From contig CAMLQY010000002.1 of the NCBI GenBank assembly GCA_946482365.1, positions 163,599 through 227,598 on the forward strand: 64,000 nt of DNA, written 5' to 3'. The notes under the pieces are model-generated. The model worked only from the letters and a program-made list of their open reading frames with translations. It searched no databases and was not told the DNA's origin. The position numbers and the translations under genes are program-made. This DNA is from an uncultured Actinomycetes bacterium (GTDB lineage Bacteria; Actinomycetota; Thermoleophilia; Solirubrobacterales; 70-9). This document shows positions 39,216 to 48,445 of the stretch, piece after piece (position 1 is the stretch's first letter; every line of letters starts with the position of its first letter).

Positions 39216-40731
39216 GCTCCGTCTCGTAGACCTCCGGAACCGAACCGTCCACGGCGGGTTGAGCCTGGCGGAGCGCCTGGAGCCGACGGGACAGCTCACC
39301 CGGGTGGCGAAGCTTCGCCAACCAGGCGCGCTCGCCTGGGGTGAAGAAGCCGATCGCCAGCAGCGCCGCCGGATAGGCGAGCCAGAGGGCCGTGCGGGAG
39401 AGGAGGCCGAGGGCGCCGTCGGTCGGGAGCAGCAGCTCGCCCCCGGCGACGAGGGCGGCGGCGACCAGGACGACTCTTGCCAGGCGGCCCCATTCGTAGG
39501 GCACCGGGAAGAGGCGCTGGGTGAAGCCGTACATCAGCGCCAGCACGACGAGGTAGGAGGCGACCAGGGCGAGGCCGGCGCCGACGATGCCGAACGGCGG
39601 CACGAGGAGGAGGTTGAGGGCGACATTGGCGACGAGGGCGGCACCCGTGGCGGGGAAGTTGAACTCGGTGCGGCCAGTGCGGCCGAGGATCACGACGAGC
39701 ACCATGTAGAGGGCGTAGAGCGTGACCCCGGCTGCGATCAGGCCGATCGCTTCGTAGGCGTCGAAGAACTCCGGCGCCGCCAGGGCGCGCACTATCCAGC
39801 GCGAGAGCAGCCACATGCCGGAGACGACGAAGGCACCGACGACGACGAACCAGGTGACCACCGCGGCATAGGCGCGACGAGCGTCGTCGTCGTCGCGGAT
39901 CGAGTAGGCGAGCGGTGGCCAGGCGAGCTGGAAGCCGCGGACGAGCACGTTGACCGCCTGGGCGAACTTGACCGCAAGCGAGTAGAGGCCCGCCTCGGCG
40001 AGGCCGAGGGTGCGGACGATGATGATGCGGTCGACGAAATTGAGCGCGTAGAGCGAGAGCTCGGCCGGCATCGTCGGGGTCCCGAAGCGCAACATCCGCC
40101 GCAGCAGCTGCCCGTCGATCCAGAGCGAGAGCCGTCGCCGGTGGTAGACGATCAGGCCGAGCACGAAGGCGGCGCCGCTGGCGTAGCTGCCGAGCAGCAG
40201 GCCGCGGGCCCCCTCGTCAGCGCCGACGACGAGGACGACGGTGAGCCCGATCGCGGCCACCACGTTCAGCATCGTCGTCACGAAGAAGGCGCGGGCGCGC
40301 TCTTCGAGTCGGAAGATCGTCAGCAGGTACTCGTGCAGGGTCAGCACCCAGAGGCCGGCGATCGAGATCCGGGCCAGGTCCGCGGCCGGTTCGTCGAGGA
40401 GCGCTTCGGAGATCGGCCCGGCGAAGGGCAGGGCGACCAGGACCGCCGCGGTGGAGAACCAGAAGAGCGCCGCGAAAGAGGTCAAGAGGACCCGGGCGGG
40501 ATCCTCGTCGTCCTTGTAGTAGAAGCGCAGCAGCGCCTCGATCACGCCGAGACGGACGACGATGCTGGCCGAGACGACCGCGGCGAACATCACCTCGGCG
40601 GCGCCGTAGTCGGCAGGAGTCAGGTAGCGCGTGTACAGCGGCAGCAGTGCGACCGCGATCAGCTTCGAGAAGATGCTCGCCGCCGTGTAGGCGGCGCCGG
40701 TGGTCGCTAGGCGACGGAGGTATCCGGACAC
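39187..40731 (-). CDS. Polysaccharide flippase (Wzx/MVF family)
   Basis: This 514-residue protein has about 14 hydrophobic helices. It begins AAYTAASIFSKLIAVALLPL, and YTRYLTPADYGAAEVMFAAV is the classical Wzx N-terminus. It should move the lipid-linked repeat unit across the membrane. A soluble C-terminal tail of about 40 residues follows. Its start overlaps the polymerase/ligase gene by 25 nt, so they are expressed together. Confidence 0.92.
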   Translation of the reverse strand: MSGYLRRLATTGAAYTAASIFSKLIAVALLPLYTRYLTPADYGAAEVMFAAVVSASIVVRLGVIEALLRFYYKDDEDPARVLLTSFAALFWFSTAAVLVALPFAGPISEALLDEPAADLARISIAGLWVLTLHEYLLTIFRLEERARAFFVTTMLNVVAAIGLTVVLVVGADEGARGLLLGSYASGAAFVLGLIVYHRRRLSLWIDGQLLRRMLRFGTPTMPAELSLYALNFVDRIIIVRTLGLAEAGLYSLAVKFAQAVNVLVRGFQLAWPPLAYSIRDDDDARRAYAAVVTWFVVVGAFVVSGMWLLSRWIVRALAAPEFFDAYEAIGLIAAGVTLYALYMVLVVILGRTGRTEFNFPATGAALVANVALNLLLVPPFGIVGAGLALVASYLVVLALMYGFTQRLFPVPYEWGRLARVVLVAAALVAGGELLLPTDGALGLLSRTALWLAYPAALLAIGFFTPGERAWLAKLRHPGELSRRLQALRQAQPAVDGSVPEVYETELIDDDSRPL

Positions 40732-42359
40732 GGCTCGACCCTACGTTGCTGCGCGGCTGCCAGCGACACGCCAATCGCCAGCAGCACCCACGTAATGGGG
40801 TCCTCGAAGAACCCTGCATACGCCATGGTGTGCACAAGCAAAGCGACGAAGGTGGCGAGAACGGCCGCTCGTGCAACGAACTGGGCCACGGCAAAGTCGT
40901 ATGGGGGGAGCGCTCCTCCGGCGGGTGGCGCTGTAGGGGGAACCGCCCCTGAGGACGCTTTAGCGACCGGAAGGGGCGGTGGGTCCCCTGCAGCGACAGG
41001 ACCCGCCGGTCGAAAGCGCCCCAGCCCAGATGCCATCGTCCACAACGCCGTTACGACAAGAGCTGTATAGAGAGCGAGGCCGAGGAGGCCCTGCTCTGCC
41101 GCAATCGTGATGGGCTCGGTGTGGGAGACCGAGACTGGGATCTTGCGGGCCTTGACGTGCTGGCGGTAGGCCTTTGGGAAGCTGCCGGAGCCGTAGCCGT
41201 AGACGGGGCGCTGGGCGAAGAGGTGAAGGCCGCCGGAGACGAGGTTGGCCCGGCCGCTGGTGTCGATGTTGATGCGGTTGGGGCTGAGCTTGGAGGAGCC
41301 GCCGGCCAAGAGGACGACCAGCACTCCAAGCACTGCAAGAACTCCTACTGCGAGGGCCGTCCACTTCAAGCTCCACTTCAGAGCAGCGAGGACGGCCAGG
41401 CCCGCAAGAAGCGCGACGAAGCTCGACTGGGAGAAGGTGGGGAAGAGGCCGATCCAGAGGATCGCAATGAGGGCGGTGAGGAGCGCGAGGTCGCGGCGCT
41501 CCCTGGCCCACATCAGCGCCGACATCGCCAGCACCGCCACCAGGGCCAGGTACCGCCCGTAGATGTTCGGGTCCCAGAAGACGGAGTTGACCCTGAAGTA
41601 GGTGTGGAATTCGTTCGAGCGGATCACCTGGTCGTTCCAGAACAAGCTCCTGCTCAGGTACTCGACGGAGCCGACGACCACGAACGCAATCGCCTCGACG
41701 GCGACGACCCACAGCACAAGGGTCAGCAGCTTCCGATTCCACTCGACCTCCCGCAGCAACCCGTAGACCAAGCTGAACGGGACGAAGAAGAAGCACACGT
41801 CCTGCAAGCCCTTTGAGAAGTCCTCCGAATACAGCACCTGCACCGCGTACATCACCACCACCGCGGCGAGGATCTTCGGCAGCCAGGTGGTTGGGCCGGC
41901 GGGTCCTGTCGGCAGGAGCGCTGGAGTTGCACGCCAGTCGCGCGCAGCGGTTGCCAAGATCCCGCCCGCAATGACCAAATACAGCGGCACGAGCAGGTTG
42001 GCGGTGTCGCCTCCGGCGGCAAGCGGTATGCGGAAGGGAAGCACGGCGATGATCGCCAGCGGCAGCAGCATCGGCCAGCGGTGAAAGACATATGCGAGGG
42101 TCGCTGAGGTTCCCACGGCCAACGCACCGAGCCCAATCATGCGGCCGGTGCTGTCGCGCAGGTCGGCGATCGCTCGCATGTCCCACTGGTCGCCGATGAT
42201 CAGAACCGGGAAGAGGGCGACGGCAAGCAACATTGCCGCCGCTCGCAACCGGCCTGCCTGCAGCAAGATCGCTGCTGCTGCTGCACCTGCGGCGAGGAGG
42301 AGGCCGAGCCCAGCAAGCTCGCTCAACGGGGTTCTCTCTTCCCGTGGAGGGTCGGGCAC
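40707..42359 (-). CDS. O-antigen polymerase/ligase family protein (Wzy/WaaL type)
   Basis: This 550-residue protein has about 12 hydrophobic helices. Its large periplasmic loop contains RANLVSGGLHLFAQRPVYGY, GSGSFPKAYRQHVK and VSHTEPITIAAEQGLLGLAL, the Wzy_C (ligase) signature with the conserved His. It should join repeat units on the outer face of the membrane. It sits between the flippase and a FlgD-Ig-like protein. Confidence 0.9.
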   Translation of the reverse strand: MPDPPREERTPLSELAGLGLLLAAGAAAAAILLQAGRLRAAAMLLAVALFPVLIIGDQWDMRAIADLRDSTGRMIGLGALAVGTSATLAYVFHRWPMLLPLAIIAVLPFRIPLAAGGDTANLLVPLYLVIAGGILATAARDWRATPALLPTGPAGPTTWLPKILAAVVVMYAVQVLYSEDFSKGLQDVCFFFVPFSLVYGLLREVEWNRKLLTLVLWVVAVEAIAFVVVGSVEYLSRSLFWNDQVIRSNEFHTYFRVNSVFWDPNIYGRYLALVAVLAMSALMWARERRDLALLTALIAILWIGLFPTFSQSSFVALLAGLAVLAALKWSLKWTALAVGVLAVLGVLVVLLAGGSSKLSPNRINIDTSGRANLVSGGLHLFAQRPVYGYGSGSFPKAYRQHVKARKIPVSVSHTEPITIAAEQGLLGLALYTALVVTALWTMASGLGRFRPAGPVAAGDPPPLPVAKASSGAVPPTAPPAGGALPPYDFAVAQFVARAAVLATFVALLVHTMAYAGFFEDPITWVLLAIGVSLAAAQQRRVEPCPDTSVA

Positions 42360-42832
42360 CAGTCGCGAGGGCTCAAGCGGGTTCGCTGCGCCCGGTGCAA
42401 TTTCATCGCGCCCGGCGGTACCAGAACCCGGTCCTGGCCGAGCAACTTCACGCGAAGCTTGTAACGGCCGGGCGGAGCGATGCCGTCGTTGCGTTCGCGG
42501 CCGTCCCAGTGGAAGGTGTGGAACTTGTAGCGCTTGAGGAAGCGGTCACGAGCGAGCGTGAGGACGAGCTTGCCGCCGGGCTTGACCACCTGCACGGTTC
42601 CCTGGTCGGAGACGGTCGTGCGGAAACGGATGCGGATGCGGTCGAAGCGACAGTCGGCGTTGGGAGTGAAGGCGCGACTCGCGGGTGTGCCGAAGGTGAC
42701 CCGGTCCAGCACCAGCGGGTCGCGCTTCAATCGCTGCGACCAGGCGAAGGCGGCGAGGGTTGCGAGGGCGAGGAGCGCGAAGACCAGGGTGGCCCAGACG
42801 TCGGGGTGCCCCCTACCCTTCGGTCTCTGCAT
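42323..42832 (-). CDS. Membrane-anchored protein with FlgD-Ig-like domain
   Basis: This 169-residue protein has one N-terminal helix (ATLVFALLALATLAAFAWS), then a beta-rich domain that ends FHWDGRERNDGIAPPGRYKL. The WDGRxxxGxxxPxGxY motif is typical of FlgD Ig-like modules. It is probably an outside-facing accessory protein of the polysaccharide machinery. It overlaps both neighbours (37 nt with the polymerase, 20 nt with the LytR_C gene). Confidence 0.65.
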   Translation of the reverse strand: MQRPKGRGHPDVWATLVFALLALATLAAFAWSQRLKRDPLVLDRVTFGTPASRAFTPNADCRFDRIRIRFRTTVSDQGTVQVVKPGGKLVLTLARDRFLKRYKFHTFHWDGRERNDGIAPPGRYKLRVKLLGQDRVLVPPGAMKLHRAQRTRLSPRDWCPTLHGKREPR

Positions 42833-43583
42833 TGTCCTCGCCGACGATCACCGAGACCGGTGCGCCGCCTGAGACGGCGGCGACGTCGGGGGTCATCAGG
42901 CGCACCTCCGAGATCCCCAGGGCGGTCGCGACCCGGCGCGCCTCCGGAGCATGTCCCCGTTCGAACATGACGACGCTATCGACGAAGCTGGTGCTGCTGT
43001 TGGTGACCGCGCCGAGCTGGAAACCCTTGCGCTCGACCTCGTCGCCGTAGGTTGCGGCGAGGCCGGCGACGGCTGTCCCGTTCAGCACGGTCACCTCGAT
43101 TTCGGCCGGCTTCACCTGCGCCGCGGCCTCGCCCTGCCCGCCCTTGCCGTCGGCGCTGCCCGAGTCCTGGGTCACCAGGTAGACGGCTCCGGCGGCGACG
43201 GCGACCAGGACGACGAAGGCGACCGCGAGGTAGCGAGGCTCGGCGAGATGGGCGCCGAAGGAGGACAGGGCGCCTCGCAGGCGCTCAGTGCGGGTCCGCT
43301 CCGGCAGCCCTTCCTCACGACGCCGCCGCCGCTCCTCCCGCTCCGTCACCGCCGCCTGCTCGGCCGTGCGCGCCTCCTCGAGGGCTCGTAGCTCCTCGGC
43401 TCGCTTCGCCGCGACCGCCGACGTCGCCTCTTTGCGCTCGCCGTCGCGCTCGGGGGCCGAGCCCGCCCACTCGCGCAGGCGGCGAATGTCGCGGCCCTGG
43501 GAGAAGGCGAGCAGCGCCAGCAGGGCGAGGCCGAGAAACGCGGCCAAGCCCGCGAAGGCACCGATTTCCTTGATCAGCTCCAC
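42813..43583 (-). CDS. LytR_C-domain membrane protein
   Basis: This 256-residue protein has an N-terminal hydrophobic helix, a long charged coiled segment (AVTEREERRRRREEGLPERT) and a second helix (LAVAFVVLVAVAAGAVYLV). A LytR_C domain follows (IEVTVLNGTAVAGLAATYGD to VSVIVGEDN). LytR_C domains accompany enzymes that attach glycopolymers to peptidoglycan, but the catalytic LCP domain is absent here. It may be a scaffold or length-control partner. Confidence 0.8.
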   Translation of the reverse strand: MELIKEIGAFAGLAAFLGLALLALLAFSQGRDIRRLREWAGSAPERDGERKEATSAVAAKRAEELRALEEARTAEQAAVTEREERRRRREEGLPERTRTERLRGALSSFGAHLAEPRYLAVAFVVLVAVAAGAVYLVTQDSGSADGKGGQGEAAAQVKPAEIEVTVLNGTAVAGLAATYGDEVERKGFQLGAVTNSSTSFVDSVVMFERGHAPEARRVATALGISEVRLMTPDVAAVSGGAPVSVIVGEDNAETEG

Positions 43584-43600
43584 AGACTGGCTGCGAGAGG

Positions 43601-45490
43601 CTACTCGTCGTAGGCGACCGCCGCCGCGTCCCCGCCTGGTGCGGTGATCATCTCGACGACTCGCTGCGCCAGATTAGCCTCGTCGCCGGCCAGCACCAGG
43701 TCCTCGAGCGAGTTGAGCGTCGCTTCCACCCACTCGGCGTCCAGGGGCGTTTCCCGGACGGCGCGGCGGATCCGCTTCGCTGCGGTCGGCTGCCCGCTCT
43801 CGTCGACGCCGAACAGTTCCTCGTGCAGCTTCTCCCCCGGCCGGGGCTTGGTGAACTCGACCGCGATGTCGGCTTCCGGCTCGTAGCCGGCGAGGCGGAT
43901 CATGTTGTGGGCGAGGTCGACGATCCGCACCGGCTCGCCCATGTCGAGGACGAAGACCTCGCCCTTGCCGACGCCGATGTCCCCGGCGCGGATGACGAGC
44001 TGCACCGCCTCCGGGATCGTCATGAAGTAGCGGGTCATCTCCGGGTGCGTGACCGTGACCGGGCCGCCGCGCTCGATCTGGCTGCGGAAGATCGGCACGA
44101 CGCTGCCCGAGGAGGCGAGCACGTTGCCGAAGCGGACGCTGGCGAAGCGGGTGCCCGTGTGCTTGCGGCCGGCCGACTCGACGATCCACTCGGCCATCGC
44201 CTTGGAAGCGCCCATCACGGTCTTCGGGTTGACCGCCTTGTCGGTCGAGACCAGGACGAAGCGCTCGACGTCGGAGGCGGCGGCGGCCTCGGCGGTGATC
44301 CGCGTCGCGATCGCGTTGTTGCGGACGGCCTCCAGCGGGTTGGCCTCCATCAGCGGCACGTGCTTGTAGGCGGCGGCGTGGAAGACGACGCTGGGCTTGA
44401 AGCGTTGCATCGTCTCCAGCATCCGGTGCGGCTCCTTGCAATCGGCGAGCACCGACTCGACGCTGGTGAAGTGGCGCTCCTCGACCATCTCGCGGTCGAT
44501 CTCGAAGAGGTTGTCCTCGGCGTGGTCGAGCATCACCAGCAGGCGCGGCCCGACGCGGGCGATCTGACGACATAGCTCGGAGCCGATCGAGCCGCCGGCT
44601 CCGGTTACGAGGACGATGCGGTCGCGCAGGTAGGCGCCGACGCGGTCGAGCTCGAAGACGACCGGGTCGCGGCCGAGCACGTCCTCGACCTGGACGTCGC
44701 GGAGCTGCTTGTTGAGCTGGACGCCGCCGCGCAGCAGCTCGAAGACGGTGGGCAGGGTGCGCACGCGGATCTCGCGGTCGCGGCAGGCCGCGACGACCTT
44801 GGCGCGGAGGGTCCCCGGCGCGGAGGGGATCGCGATCACGACCTCGTCCGGCTGGGTCTCGTCGAGGATCGTGGCGATCTTCTCAGTCGATCCCAGGACC
44901 TTGAGGCCGAGCATGCGCATCCCGCGCTTGCGCGGGTCGTCGTCGACGAAGCCGATCGCGGTGGCACCCAGGTCGGGGTTGAGCTGCAGCTCGCGCACGA
45001 CCATCTGGCCGCCGGAGCCGGCGCCGACGACCAGCACCTCGTGCCGGGGGAGACGGCCGGAGCGCGCGGGTCGCTCGACGATCAGCCGCACCGCGAGCCG
45101 TGCCCCCGTGATCAGCATCAGAGTCAGCAGGAAGTCCATCACCGCGACCGAGCGCGGCAGGCTGTGGGCGAAGGGCTGGATCACCGTGAAGGCGACGACG
45201 AGGATCGCGCTGGAGACGGCAACCGCGCGGACGATCAGGAGGAAGTCGCGGCCGCTGACGTAGCGCCACCACTTCTGGTAGAGCCCGAAGGCGGCGAAGA
45301 CGACGAGCTTGCCGGCGACGACGAAGCCGACGGCCTGCAGGAACAGCGTCCAGTAGCGGTCGGGCAGCCCCTGCGGATCGTCGAGGAAGCGCAGGCGGAA
45401 GGCCAGGTAGAAGGCCAGCGCGACGAGGGCGCCGTCGGCAACCAGCTGGAGGACCCGGTTGCGGTAGACGGGGTGGTTCAACCGGCGCAT
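43601..45490 (-). CDS. CapD/PglF-like nucleotide-sugar 4,6-dehydratase
   Basis: This 629-residue protein has four N-terminal hydrophobic helices (VLQLVADGALVALAFYLAF onward) and a first Rossmann-like CoA-binding region (VLVVGAGSGGQMVVREL). A second Rossmann domain follows (IVLVTGAGGSIGSELCRQIA) with the SDR catalytic region VLVSTDKAVNPKTVMGASKA. The length and layout match WbpM/PglF, which make 4-keto-6-deoxy-HexNAc. It starts the minus-strand glycan operon; TAAACT lies 11 nt before ATG 45490. Confidence 0.93.
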   Translation of the reverse strand: MRRLNHPVYRNRVLQLVADGALVALAFYLAFRLRFLDDPQGLPDRYWTLFLQAVGFVVAGKLVVFAAFGLYQKWWRYVSGRDFLLIVRAVAVSSAILVVAFTVIQPFAHSLPRSVAVMDFLLTLMLITGARLAVRLIVERPARSGRLPRHEVLVVGAGSGGQMVVRELQLNPDLGATAIGFVDDDPRKRGMRMLGLKVLGSTEKIATILDETQPDEVVIAIPSAPGTLRAKVVAACRDREIRVRTLPTVFELLRGGVQLNKQLRDVQVEDVLGRDPVVFELDRVGAYLRDRIVLVTGAGGSIGSELCRQIARVGPRLLVMLDHAEDNLFEIDREMVEERHFTSVESVLADCKEPHRMLETMQRFKPSVVFHAAAYKHVPLMEANPLEAVRNNAIATRITAEAAAASDVERFVLVSTDKAVNPKTVMGASKAMAEWIVESAGRKHTGTRFASVRFGNVLASSGSVVPIFRSQIERGGPVTVTHPEMTRYFMTIPEAVQLVIRAGDIGVGKGEVFVLDMGEPVRIVDLAHNMIRLAGYEPEADIAVEFTKPRPGEKLHEELFGVDESGQPTAAKRIRRAVRETPLDAEWVEATLNSLEDLVLAGDEANLAQRVVEMITAPGGDAAAVAYDE

Positions 45491-45528
45491 GGAACCTGGC
45501 GAGTTTAGTTGCTGTTCGGTCGCGTCCC

Positions 45529-45534
45529 TACAAT
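45529..45534 (+). promoter_or_regulatory. -10 box before the DedA gene
   Basis: TACAAT lies 13 nt before ATG 45548, giving a leader of about 6 nt. It is divergent from the TAAACT box of the CapD-like gene. Confidence 0.4.
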
Positions 45535-45547
45535 CCCCGCTTCGCGC

Positions 45548-46231
45548 ATGCTCCTGCTCGCCAGCGTCACAGACTTCTTCCTCGACCCGATCGTCAACGC
45601 GGGGACCGACTTCATCAGCTCCACCGGGCTGCCGGCGGTCTTCATCCTGATGGCGCTGGAGTCGGCCTGCCTGCCGGTTCCGAGCGAGGCGATCATGCTC
45701 TTCGCCGGCTCCAGCGTCGCCGCCGGCGAGCTGACGATGTTCGGGGTGGTGGCCGCCGGCGTGCTCGGCAACCTCGTCGGCTCCTGGGCCGCCTACGCGG
45801 TCGGCTACTACGGCCGGATCGACCTGCTCGAGAAGAACAGGCTGATCCACCTGCCGCCGAAGTACCTGAAATGGGCCGACGACTGGTTCGCGCGCTACGG
45901 CGACGCGACCGTCTTCTTCTCGCGCATGCTGCCGATCATCCGCACCTTCATCTCGCTGCCGGCCGGGGTGGCGAAGATGCCCTTCTGGCGCTTCACGGTG
46001 CTGACGCTGCTCGGCTGCATCCCCTGGGTCCTGATGCTGAGCCTGATCGGCAAGAGCGTCGGCGACAACTGGGAGGAGTGGCGCGACCATCTGCACTACC
46101 TCGACTACGCGGTGCTGGCCGCGGCCGTCGCCCTCGTCGTCTACCTGCTGCTGAGGCGGCGGGGTGGCGGCGACAAGAGCGACGAGGAGCCCGCCGCGGA
46201 GCCGGAGCCCGTGAGCTCCGGCGGAGCTTGA
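45548..46231 (+). CDS. DedA-family membrane protein
   Basis: This 227-residue protein has VFILMALESACLPVPSEAIM, the DedA re-entrant motif E-x-x-x-P-x-P-x-E. FFSRMLPIIRTFISLPAGVA follows, the F/GR-x-x-P-x-x-R region. DedA proteins recycle lipid carriers, including undecaprenyl phosphate, which fits its position beside uppP and the polysaccharide locus. Its stop overlaps the uppP start by TTGA. Confidence 0.9.
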   Translation: MLLLASVTDFFLDPIVNAGTDFISSTGLPAVFILMALESACLPVPSEAIMLFAGSSVAAGELTMFGVVAAGVLGNLVGSWAAYAVGYYGRIDLLEKNRLIHLPPKYLKWADDWFARYGDATVFFSRMLPIIRTFISLPAGVAKMPFWRFTVLTLLGCIPWVLMLSLIGKSVGDNWEEWRDHLHYLDYAVLAAAVALVVYLLLRRRGGGDKSDEEPAAEPEPVSSGGA

Positions 46232-47043
46232 ACGGCCCCGCCGACGGCAGCATTCCCGACCGCCGCGCTCTCGCGCTCGGCGTGGTCCAGGGCCCGGCGG
46301 AGCTGCTTCCGGTCTCCAGCTCGGCGCACATCGTGCTCGTGCCCTGGCTCGCCGGGTGGGAGTGGGAGGCGATCGACCCCGAGGTGCGCAAGGCCTTCGA
46401 GGTCGCGCTCCACGCCGGCGCCGCGGCGGCGCTGCTGATCGGCCAGCGCCGCCTGATCGCCGAAGAGCTGCGTGAGCTCGACCTGCGGGGGGTCGTGGTC
46501 CTCGCCCTCTCCTTCTTCCCCCCTGCGCTCGTCGGCTACAAGCTCGAGCGGCCGATCGAGCGGCGCCTCGGCGGCCCGCGCGCGACCGCGATCGGGCTGC
46601 TCGCCGGGGCTGCGGCGATGCTCGCTGGCGACACCCGGCCCCAGCTGCGCGGCCGGGGGGAGGCGGGGGCCGCCGACGGGCTGGCGCTCGGCGTCGCTCA
46701 GACCGCAGCGCTGGCGCCCGGCGTCTCGCGCAACGGCATCACGCTGGCGGCGTCGCGCTGGCGCGGCTTCTCCCGTGACCAGGCGAACCTGCTCTCGCGC
46801 ACGATCGCCCTGCCGATCATCGTCGGCGCGAGCCTGCTCAAGGGGGTCCGCCTCAGGCGCCGCGGCGTCTCCCCCGGGCTGCGGCGCTCGATGGCGATCG
46901 GCGTCACAGCCTCCTTCGCCTCCACCCTCGCCTCCCAGCGCCTGATCAAGCTGGTCGAGCGCGACCGGGCGCTGTGGCCTTACGCCGCATACAGGGCCGG
47001 GTTGGCGGCCGCGGTGCTGGCGAAGCTGCGGCGCGCTAGTTAG
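46228..47043 (+). CDS. uppP: Undecaprenyl-diphosphatase
   Basis: This 271-residue protein has the two catalytic signatures of the UppP/BacA family: VVQGPAELLPVSSSAHIVLV near the N-terminus and ALAPGVSRNGITLAASRWRG in the middle. It removes one phosphate from undecaprenyl diphosphate, supplying the carrier for peptidoglycan and capsule. TTG 46228 overlaps the DedA stop, so translation is coupled. The usual Glu of (E/Q)GxxE is preserved in GPAEL. Confidence 0.92.
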   Translation: MNGPADGSIPDRRALALGVVQGPAELLPVSSSAHIVLVPWLAGWEWEAIDPEVRKAFEVALHAGAAAALLIGQRRLIAEELRELDLRGVVVLALSFFPPALVGYKLERPIERRLGGPRATAIGLLAGAAAMLAGDTRPQLRGRGEAGAADGLALGVAQTAALAPGVSRNGITLAASRWRGFSRDQANLLSRTIALPIIVGASLLKGVRLRRRGVSPGLRRSMAIGVTASFASTLASQRLIKLVERDRALWPYAAYRAGLAAAVLAKLRRAS

Positions 47044-47106
47044 TCCAAATATCTGTCTGATTTGGATATACTTCCAAATCCTTGGACAGATTTGGACAGA
47101 TTTGGA
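47044..47106 (+). promoter_or_regulatory. Repeated operator array upstream of the Fic gene
   Basis: TCCAAAT/ATTTGGA boxes occur five times: 47044-47050, 47060-47066, 47073-47079, 47090-47096 and 47100-47106. The first two and the next two form inverted pairs with 9- and 10-nt spacers. TATACT (47067-47072), a good -10, lies between the pairs. Binding here would block the Fic promoter. Confidence 0.65.
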
Positions 47107-47112
47107 CTGGCG

Positions 47113-48441
47113 ATGTACCTGGCTGAGCCGCCCCCAACAGATCAGATCGGCGAAAAGATGGGCACCGAGCGCTGGCTCGACGCGCTCCGCCACTCGATCG
47201 ATCCACATTCGGACATCGAATACCTGCACTGGGACAAGCTCAGGCATCTCGATCCGCCCGGCGGGCTGACCTCAGAGGAGTGGTGGTGGGCGATCAAGTT
47301 CAAGCGAACGCTGCGTCCCCTTCCGCTTCTCGACGCCCAGGGCGAACACGCCCTCTCCTATGGCTTGCCCGACCCGGTTCTTCGCAGCCTCCATCGAATC
47401 GACCAGCGCTGTGCGGGTGAGGTCGCGATGGACGACGTCGTCACCTCCGACGCCCAGGCCAGGGAGCGCTACCTGGTCAATTCCCTAACCGAGGAGGCAA
47501 TCCGATCCAGCCAGTTGGAGGGGGCGACCACATCCCGACAGGCAGCCGTTGAGCTACTGCGCAGTGGGCGGGAGCCTCGAGATCGCAGCGAGCGGATGAT
47601 TTTCAACAACTATCGCGCGCTCCAATTCATGCGAGACGGCATGGGAGGCAGGCTCACGCCTGCCACGGTTTTGGAGTTGCACCGAGTACTCACCGAGGGA
47701 ACACTCGACGACCCGGATGCAGCCGGGCGGCTGCAGTCCTTTGGAGAAGATCGAGTCGTCGTCTACGACCGCGATGGGGGAAGAATCGTCCACCGTCCAC
47801 CTCACCCGGATGAATTGCCCAAACGCATGGAGCTCCTTTGCGACTTCGCCAACCGCGACGACGACAGCGAGCCCTTCATCCATCCTGTGCTGAGGGCCGT
47901 TCTCTTGCATTTCTGGCTCGCCTACGACCACCCGTTCGTGGACGGCAATGGCCGGACCGCTCGGATCCTCTTCTTTTGGCTGATGCGTTCCAGGGGCTAC
48001 TGGCTGGTGGAGTACCTGCCGGTATCTCGCATCTTTCAAAGGGCCCCCGCCCAGTATGGCCGGGCCTTTCTGGAAACGGAGACCGACGGTGGCGATACGA
48101 CCTATTTCGCGTTGCACCACCTTCGAGTCATCGAGCAGGCAATTGATGAGCTTCACACGTACCTGCGCAGAAAGATGGCCGAGGTCAAGGAGATCGAAGG
48201 CATGCTCCGAGGTGACGCGGATCTCAACGGACGGCAGATCCTGCTTCTCTCGGACGCGCTACGCCATCCCGGGCGCAGCTACTCGTTCAGGGGGCACGCT
48301 GAGACGCATCGCGTCACGCACGAGACGGCGCGGGCCGATCTCTCGCGCCTGGTCGACCGAGGCCTGCTTGCACGACGGAAGGTGGGGAGGGAATATGCCT
48401 TCCAGTCTCCATCAGACCTGGCCAGCCGATTGAAGGGATAG
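47113..48441 (+). CDS. Fic-family protein with C-terminal winged helix
   Basis: This 442-residue protein carries the Fic catalytic motif HPFVDGNGRTAR near residue 278, complete with His and the anion-binding GNGR. The inhibitory helix motif SSQLEGATTS lies near residue 137. It acts as an AMP-transferase or related nucleotidyl transferase, self-inhibited by the Glu of SxxxEG. A winged helix (HAETHRVTHETARADLSRLV) closes the protein and could bind the upstream boxes. ATG 47113 is chosen because upstream codons lie inside the operator array. Confidence 0.9.
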   Translation: MYLAEPPPTDQIGEKMGTERWLDALRHSIDPHSDIEYLHWDKLRHLDPPGGLTSEEWWWAIKFKRTLRPLPLLDAQGEHALSYGLPDPVLRSLHRIDQRCAGEVAMDDVVTSDAQARERYLVNSLTEEAIRSSQLEGATTSRQAAVELLRSGREPRDRSERMIFNNYRALQFMRDGMGGRLTPATVLELHRVLTEGTLDDPDAAGRLQSFGEDRVVVYDRDGGRIVHRPPHPDELPKRMELLCDFANRDDDSEPFIHPVLRAVLLHFWLAYDHPFVDGNGRTARILFFWLMRSRGYWLVEYLPVSRIFQRAPAQYGRAFLETETDGGDTTYFALHHLRVIEQAIDELHTYLRRKMAEVKEIEGMLRGDADLNGRQILLLSDALRHPGRSYSFRGHAETHRVTHETARADLSRLVDRGLLARRKVGREYAFQSPSDLASRLKG

Positions 48442-48445
48442 GACG

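Noticed and set aside
43601..46096. Extended 831-residue reading of the CapD-like gene.
   Set aside because: The first 200 codons lie antisense to the DedA gene and have low-complexity composition; ATG 45490 gives the normal WbpM/PglF length.
47044..47106. CRISPR-like or replication-origin iterons.
   Set aside because: The repeats are 7 bp, partly inverted, and surround a promoter directly before a regulator-bearing gene, which fits operators better.
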